From Oscillospiraceae bacterium (GTDB lineage: Bacteria; Bacillota; Clostridia; Oscillospirales; Oscillospiraceae): 23,493 nt of DNA. Below are positions 21,300-23,493 of the stretch, in pieces (the first letter of the stretch is position 1; every line of letters starts with the position of its first letter). The DNA lies in contig JAQVYO010000005.1 in assembly GCA_028708585.1 (NCBI GenBank), positions 1 through 23,493 of the forward strand, read 5' to 3'. The notes beneath the pieces were generated by a model. The model had not been told where the DNA came from. It made no database searches and saw only the letters and a program-made list of their open reading frames with translations. The translations under genes were made by a program, and so were the position numbers.

Positions 21300-21845
21300 T
21301 TATTTCTTCGCGCCGGTCTTGCCGACCTTGCGATGAATGACCTCGTCCACATATTTGATGCCTTTGCCCTTATAAGGCTCCGGCGGACGCTTCTCCCGCA
21401 CTTCGGCGGCAAATTGGCCCACCTGCTGCTTATCCGGGCCTTTGATGATGATTTTATTGGGGGCCGGCACTTCAATGGTAATGCCTTCCACCTCGTCCAC
21501 CAGGACCTGGTGGGAATAGCCCACGTTCAGCACCAGCTGCTTGCCCTGCTTTGCCGCCCGGTAGCCGACGCCGTTGATTTCCAGATCTTTTTGATACCCT
21601 TCGGTAACGCCCACCACCATGTTGTGAATCAAAGAGCGGGTAAGCCCGTGAAGGGAACGGTTTTCTTTTAAATCATTAGGGCGCTTCACATGGATGGCGC
21701 CGTTTTCTATCTCAATTGCCATGGCGGGGTGCATCTGCTGGTGCAGGGCGCCCTTGGGACCTTTGACGGAAATCAGGTTGCCGGGTTCCATCTTCACCTC
21801 AACGCCCGCGGGAATGACAATTGGCATTTTTCCAATTCTTGACAT
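21300..21845 (-). CDS. rplF: 50S ribosomal protein L6
   Basis: A 181-residue L6 with two repeated alpha/beta domains. It starts MSRIGKMPI, has the LVGVTEGY-like region (VVGVTEGYQKDLEINGVGYRA) and ends with the conserved PEPYKGKGIKY-x-DE motif. It lies near the factor-binding site of the large subunit. GGGGGA is 9 nt before the ATG. Confidence 0.98.
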   Translation of the reverse strand: MSRIGKMPIVIPAGVEVKMEPGNLISVKGPKGALHQQMHPAMAIEIENGAIHVKRPNDLKENRSLHGLTRSLIHNMVVGVTEGYQKDLEINGVGYRAAKQGKQLVLNVGYSHQVLVDEVEGITIEVPAPNKIIIKGPDKQQVGQFAAEVREKRPPEPYKGKGIKYVDEVIHRKVGKTGAKK

Positions 21846-21860
21846 GTTCAGTATTCCCCC

Positions 21861-22262
21861 TTACCATACAAACGCAAGGACTTCGCCGCCCACATGCGCT
21901 TCCCGCGCGCTGCGGTCGGTCATGACGCCCTTGGAAGTGGATACGATTGCGATGCCAAGGCCGCGCAAAACGCGGGGAAGCTCGTCTGCGCCCACATAGA
22001 CCCGCAGTCCGGGCTTGGAGACGCGGCGCAGGCCGGTGATCACCTTTTCTTTGCCCGGCTGATTATACTTCAGTGTGATGCGGATAATCCCCTGGGTTCC
22101 ATCGTCAATCAGCTGATAATTTTTAATATAGCCTTCGTCCAGCAAAATGGCTGCAATGGACTTCTTCATTTTGGACGCGGGAACGTCTACCGTGTCGTGT
22201 TTCACGGAATTTGCGTTTCGGACGCGCGTCAGCATATCCGCAATGGGATCGGTAATATGCAT
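21861..22262 (-). CDS. rpsH: 30S ribosomal protein S8
   Basis: A 133-residue S8: MHITDPIADMLTRVRNAN, the VPASKMK segment, LRRVSKPGLRVY, and the C-terminal GIAIVSTSKGVMTD loop that binds 16S rRNA helix 21. In enterobacteria S8 represses its own operon; whether this holds here is unknown. AAGGAGGT is 6 nt before the ATG. The upstream gap to rpsN is 151 bp, unusually long for this operon, and has stable hairpins. Confidence 0.98.
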   Translation of the reverse strand: MHITDPIADMLTRVRNANSVKHDTVDVPASKMKKSIAAILLDEGYIKNYQLIDDGTQGIIRITLKYNQPGKEKVITGLRRVSKPGLRVYVGADELPRVLRGLGIAIVSTSKGVMTDRSAREAHVGGEVLAFVW

Positions 22263-22413
22263 AATAGACCTCCTTAAAAAGGTTACAGGCTCGCCGCCTG
22301 TGCAGGTGGCGAGGTATCGGACCGCCGGGGGGCGGAAAGGGGGGCGCCCTTCCCGCCGGAGCGGGGCGGCCGACCTTCGCCATCTTTATTGGAAGCCGGG
22401 AAGCGCGGGGCGC
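22263..22413 (-). other. GC-rich structured spacer between rpsN and rpsH
   Basis: No gene is visible in these 151 bp. The minus-strand RNA can form an 11-bp stem (22357-22347 with 22341-22331, one G-U) and a smaller 6-bp ACAGGC/GCCTGT hairpin close to the rpsH ribosome binding site. No T-run follows either, so they are not terminators. A role in rpsH translation control or mRNA processing is conceivable. Confidence 0.55.
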
Positions 22414-22599
22414 TTACCAGCTGGCTTTTTTGACGCCGGGGATCTGTCCCTGATGGGCAAGCTCCCGAAAGCAGATGCGGCAGATGCCGTAATCCCGCAG
22501 GTAGGCGTGAGGGCGGCCGCAGATTTTGCAGCGGTTGTAGCGTCTGCTGGAAAATTTTGGCTCCCTTTGCTGCTTTAAAATCATCGATTTTTTTGCCAT
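22414..22599 (-). CDS. rpsN: 30S ribosomal protein S14 type Z (zinc-binding)
   Basis: The 61-residue product is the short S14 form with CKICG and CRICF, four cysteines that hold zinc, and the C-terminal IPGVKKASW. The zinc form is usual in Firmicutes. GGGAGG lies 8 nt before the ATG, 14 bp after rplE. Confidence 0.98.
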   Translation of the reverse strand: MAKKSMILKQQREPKFSSRRYNRCKICGRPHAYLRDYGICRICFRELAHQGQIPGVKKASW

Positions 22600-22613
22600 T
22601 TTATTCTCCTCCC

Positions 22614-23156
22614 TCAGCTTCTGACGAAGGGGGCGCCGATCATGGTCAGCAGTTCCTTCGCCTCTTCGTCGGTTTTGGCTGTGGTGCAGATGATGATATC
22701 CATTCCCCGAATCTTGTCGATTTTGTCGTATTCGATTTCCGGGAAGATGAGCTGTTCCTTGATGCCAAGGGCATAATTTCCGCGGCCGTCAAAGGCGTTG
22801 GGGTTAATGCCCCGGAAGTCCCGGACGCGGGGAAGGGCCACGTTAAACAGCCGGTCCAAAAATTCCCACATGCGCTCGGCGCGCAGGGTTACCTTGGCGC
22901 CGACGGCCATGCCTTCCCGAACCTTAAAGTTGGCCACCGACTTTTTGGCGTGGGTCACAAGAGCTTTCTGGCCGGTAATGAGGCCCAGATCGTTGACGAC
23001 GGATTCTAAGACCTTGGCGTTTTCCCGCGCCTCGCCGCAGCCCACGTTGACGACTACTTTATCAATTTTGGGAATCTGCATCGGGCTTTTGTACCCGAAT
23101 TTTTTCATCAGAACCGGAGCAACCTCTTCCACATATTTTGTCTTCAGTCTTGACAT
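22614..23156 (-). CDS. rplE: 50S ribosomal protein L5
   Basis: A 180-residue L5 of normal length, with VVNVGCGEA near the start, ITGQKALVTHAKKSVANFK, the LPRVRDFRG segment and the C-terminal MDIIICTTAKTDEEA. It binds 5S rRNA and contacts S13 across the subunit bridge. GAGGAG is 8 nt before the ATG, and the gap to rplX is 18 bp. Confidence 0.98.
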   Translation of the reverse strand: MSRLKTKYVEEVAPVLMKKFGYKSPMQIPKIDKVVVNVGCGEARENAKVLESVVNDLGLITGQKALVTHAKKSVANFKVREGMAVGAKVTLRAERMWEFLDRLFNVALPRVRDFRGINPNAFDGRGNYALGIKEQLIFPEIEYDKIDKIRGMDIIICTTAKTDEEAKELLTMIGAPFVRS

Positions 23157-23174
23157 TTTGCTGGCTCCTCTCCG

Positions 23175-23492
23175 TTAAATCTCCGCGCCGCACTTTTTGC
23201 AGACGCGGACCTTTTTCCCGTCCGAAAGCCATTTGTGGGCGCCTCTGGTGGGCGCGCCGCACTTGGGGCAGACACGCATGACCTTGCAGGCGTAGATGGG
23301 GGCCTCCTTGCGCAGGATGCCGGTGGGATCGCCCTGCTTTCTGGGTTTGGTATGGCGGGACACCATGTTGATATTTTCAACGACAACTTTGCCGGATTTG
23401 GGCAGGGTATAGAGAACCTTGCCTTTTTTCCCCTTGTCCTTGCCGGACAGAACGACGATGGTATCGTCTTTTTTGATGCTGATCTTGTTCAT
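23175..23492 (-). CDS. rplX: 50S ribosomal protein L24
   Basis: A 105-residue L24 with an N-terminal KOW motif (VVLSGKDKGKKGKVL) and the conserved NMVSRHTKP. The C-terminal part carries CPKCG and CKKCG, a zinc ribbon common in clostridial L24. L24 is an early assembly protein of the large subunit. The ATG is two bases from the window end, so the gene is complete but its ribosome binding site and the upstream operon lie outside. Confidence 0.96.
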   Translation of the reverse strand: MNKISIKKDDTIVVLSGKDKGKKGKVLYTLPKSGKVVVENINMVSRHTKPRKQGDPTGILRKEAPIYACKVMRVCPKCGAPTRGAHKWLSDGKKVRVCKKCGAEI

Positions 23493-23493
23493 C

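Overview
The window looks like a chromosomal segment from a GC-rich, Gram-positive anaerobe of class Clostridia, plausibly the Oscillospirales/Ruminococcaceae side. The reasons are the Firmicutes-type order of the spc/alpha ribosomal operon, the zinc-binding forms of S14, S4, L24 and Adk, strong GGAGG ribosome binding sites, frequent TTG starts and a monomeric [FeFe]-hydrogenase. I see no phage, transposon, CRISPR array, tRNA or rRNA. The lineage call is inference from gene content.

Right half (23492 down to 13445, all minus strand): twenty genes in canonical order, rplX-rplE-rpsN-rpsH-rplF-rplR-rpsE-rpmD-rplO-secY-adk-map-KOW protein-infA-rpmJ-rpsM-rpsK-rpsD-rpoA-rplQ. Most junctions are under 30 bp or overlap. 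The unit ends in a 16-bp-stem terminator after rplQ. It couples ribosome assembly, protein export (SecY), N-terminal Met removal (Map), adenylate balance (Adk), translation initiation (IF-1) and the RNA polymerase alpha subunit. Four of its genes (secY, infA, rpmJ, rpsK) start with TTG. GC-rich stem-loops fill two of its few gaps, rpsN-rpsH and infA-rpmJ.

Middle (13235 down to 8812): a DUF2971 protein, a membrane-anchored LytR-CpsA-Psr (LCP) cell-wall ligase and oligoendopeptidase F, all on the minus strand. A near-consensus plus-strand promoter lies at the 3' end of the DUF2971 gene and points antisense into it. A second group on the plus strand (6835-8656) holds an ArsC/Spx-like thioredoxin-fold protein and a membrane-tethered HtrA-like protease. 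A 19-bp bidirectional terminator separates this group from pepF.

Left part (6531 down to 1, minus strand): a zinc-ribbon/TM/BIG2 protein in an apparent operon with ATP-dependent phosphofructokinase; a group-B-like [FeFe]-hydrogenase behind a leader of about 470 nt; a NYN-nuclease/OST-HTH (LOTUS) protein; a membrane-anchored metallophosphoesterase; and the 5' part of mnmG, cut by the window edge.

The most unusual signal is around the hydrogenase. Two nearly identical sigma-A promoters (TTGACA-N17-TAAAAT, with conserved flanks and similar terminators just upstream) sit as direct repeats on either side of it. The upstream copy feeds a long untranslated region with several stable hairpins and two U-tract hairpins, which could be a small RNA or an attenuated leader that I cannot match to a known class.
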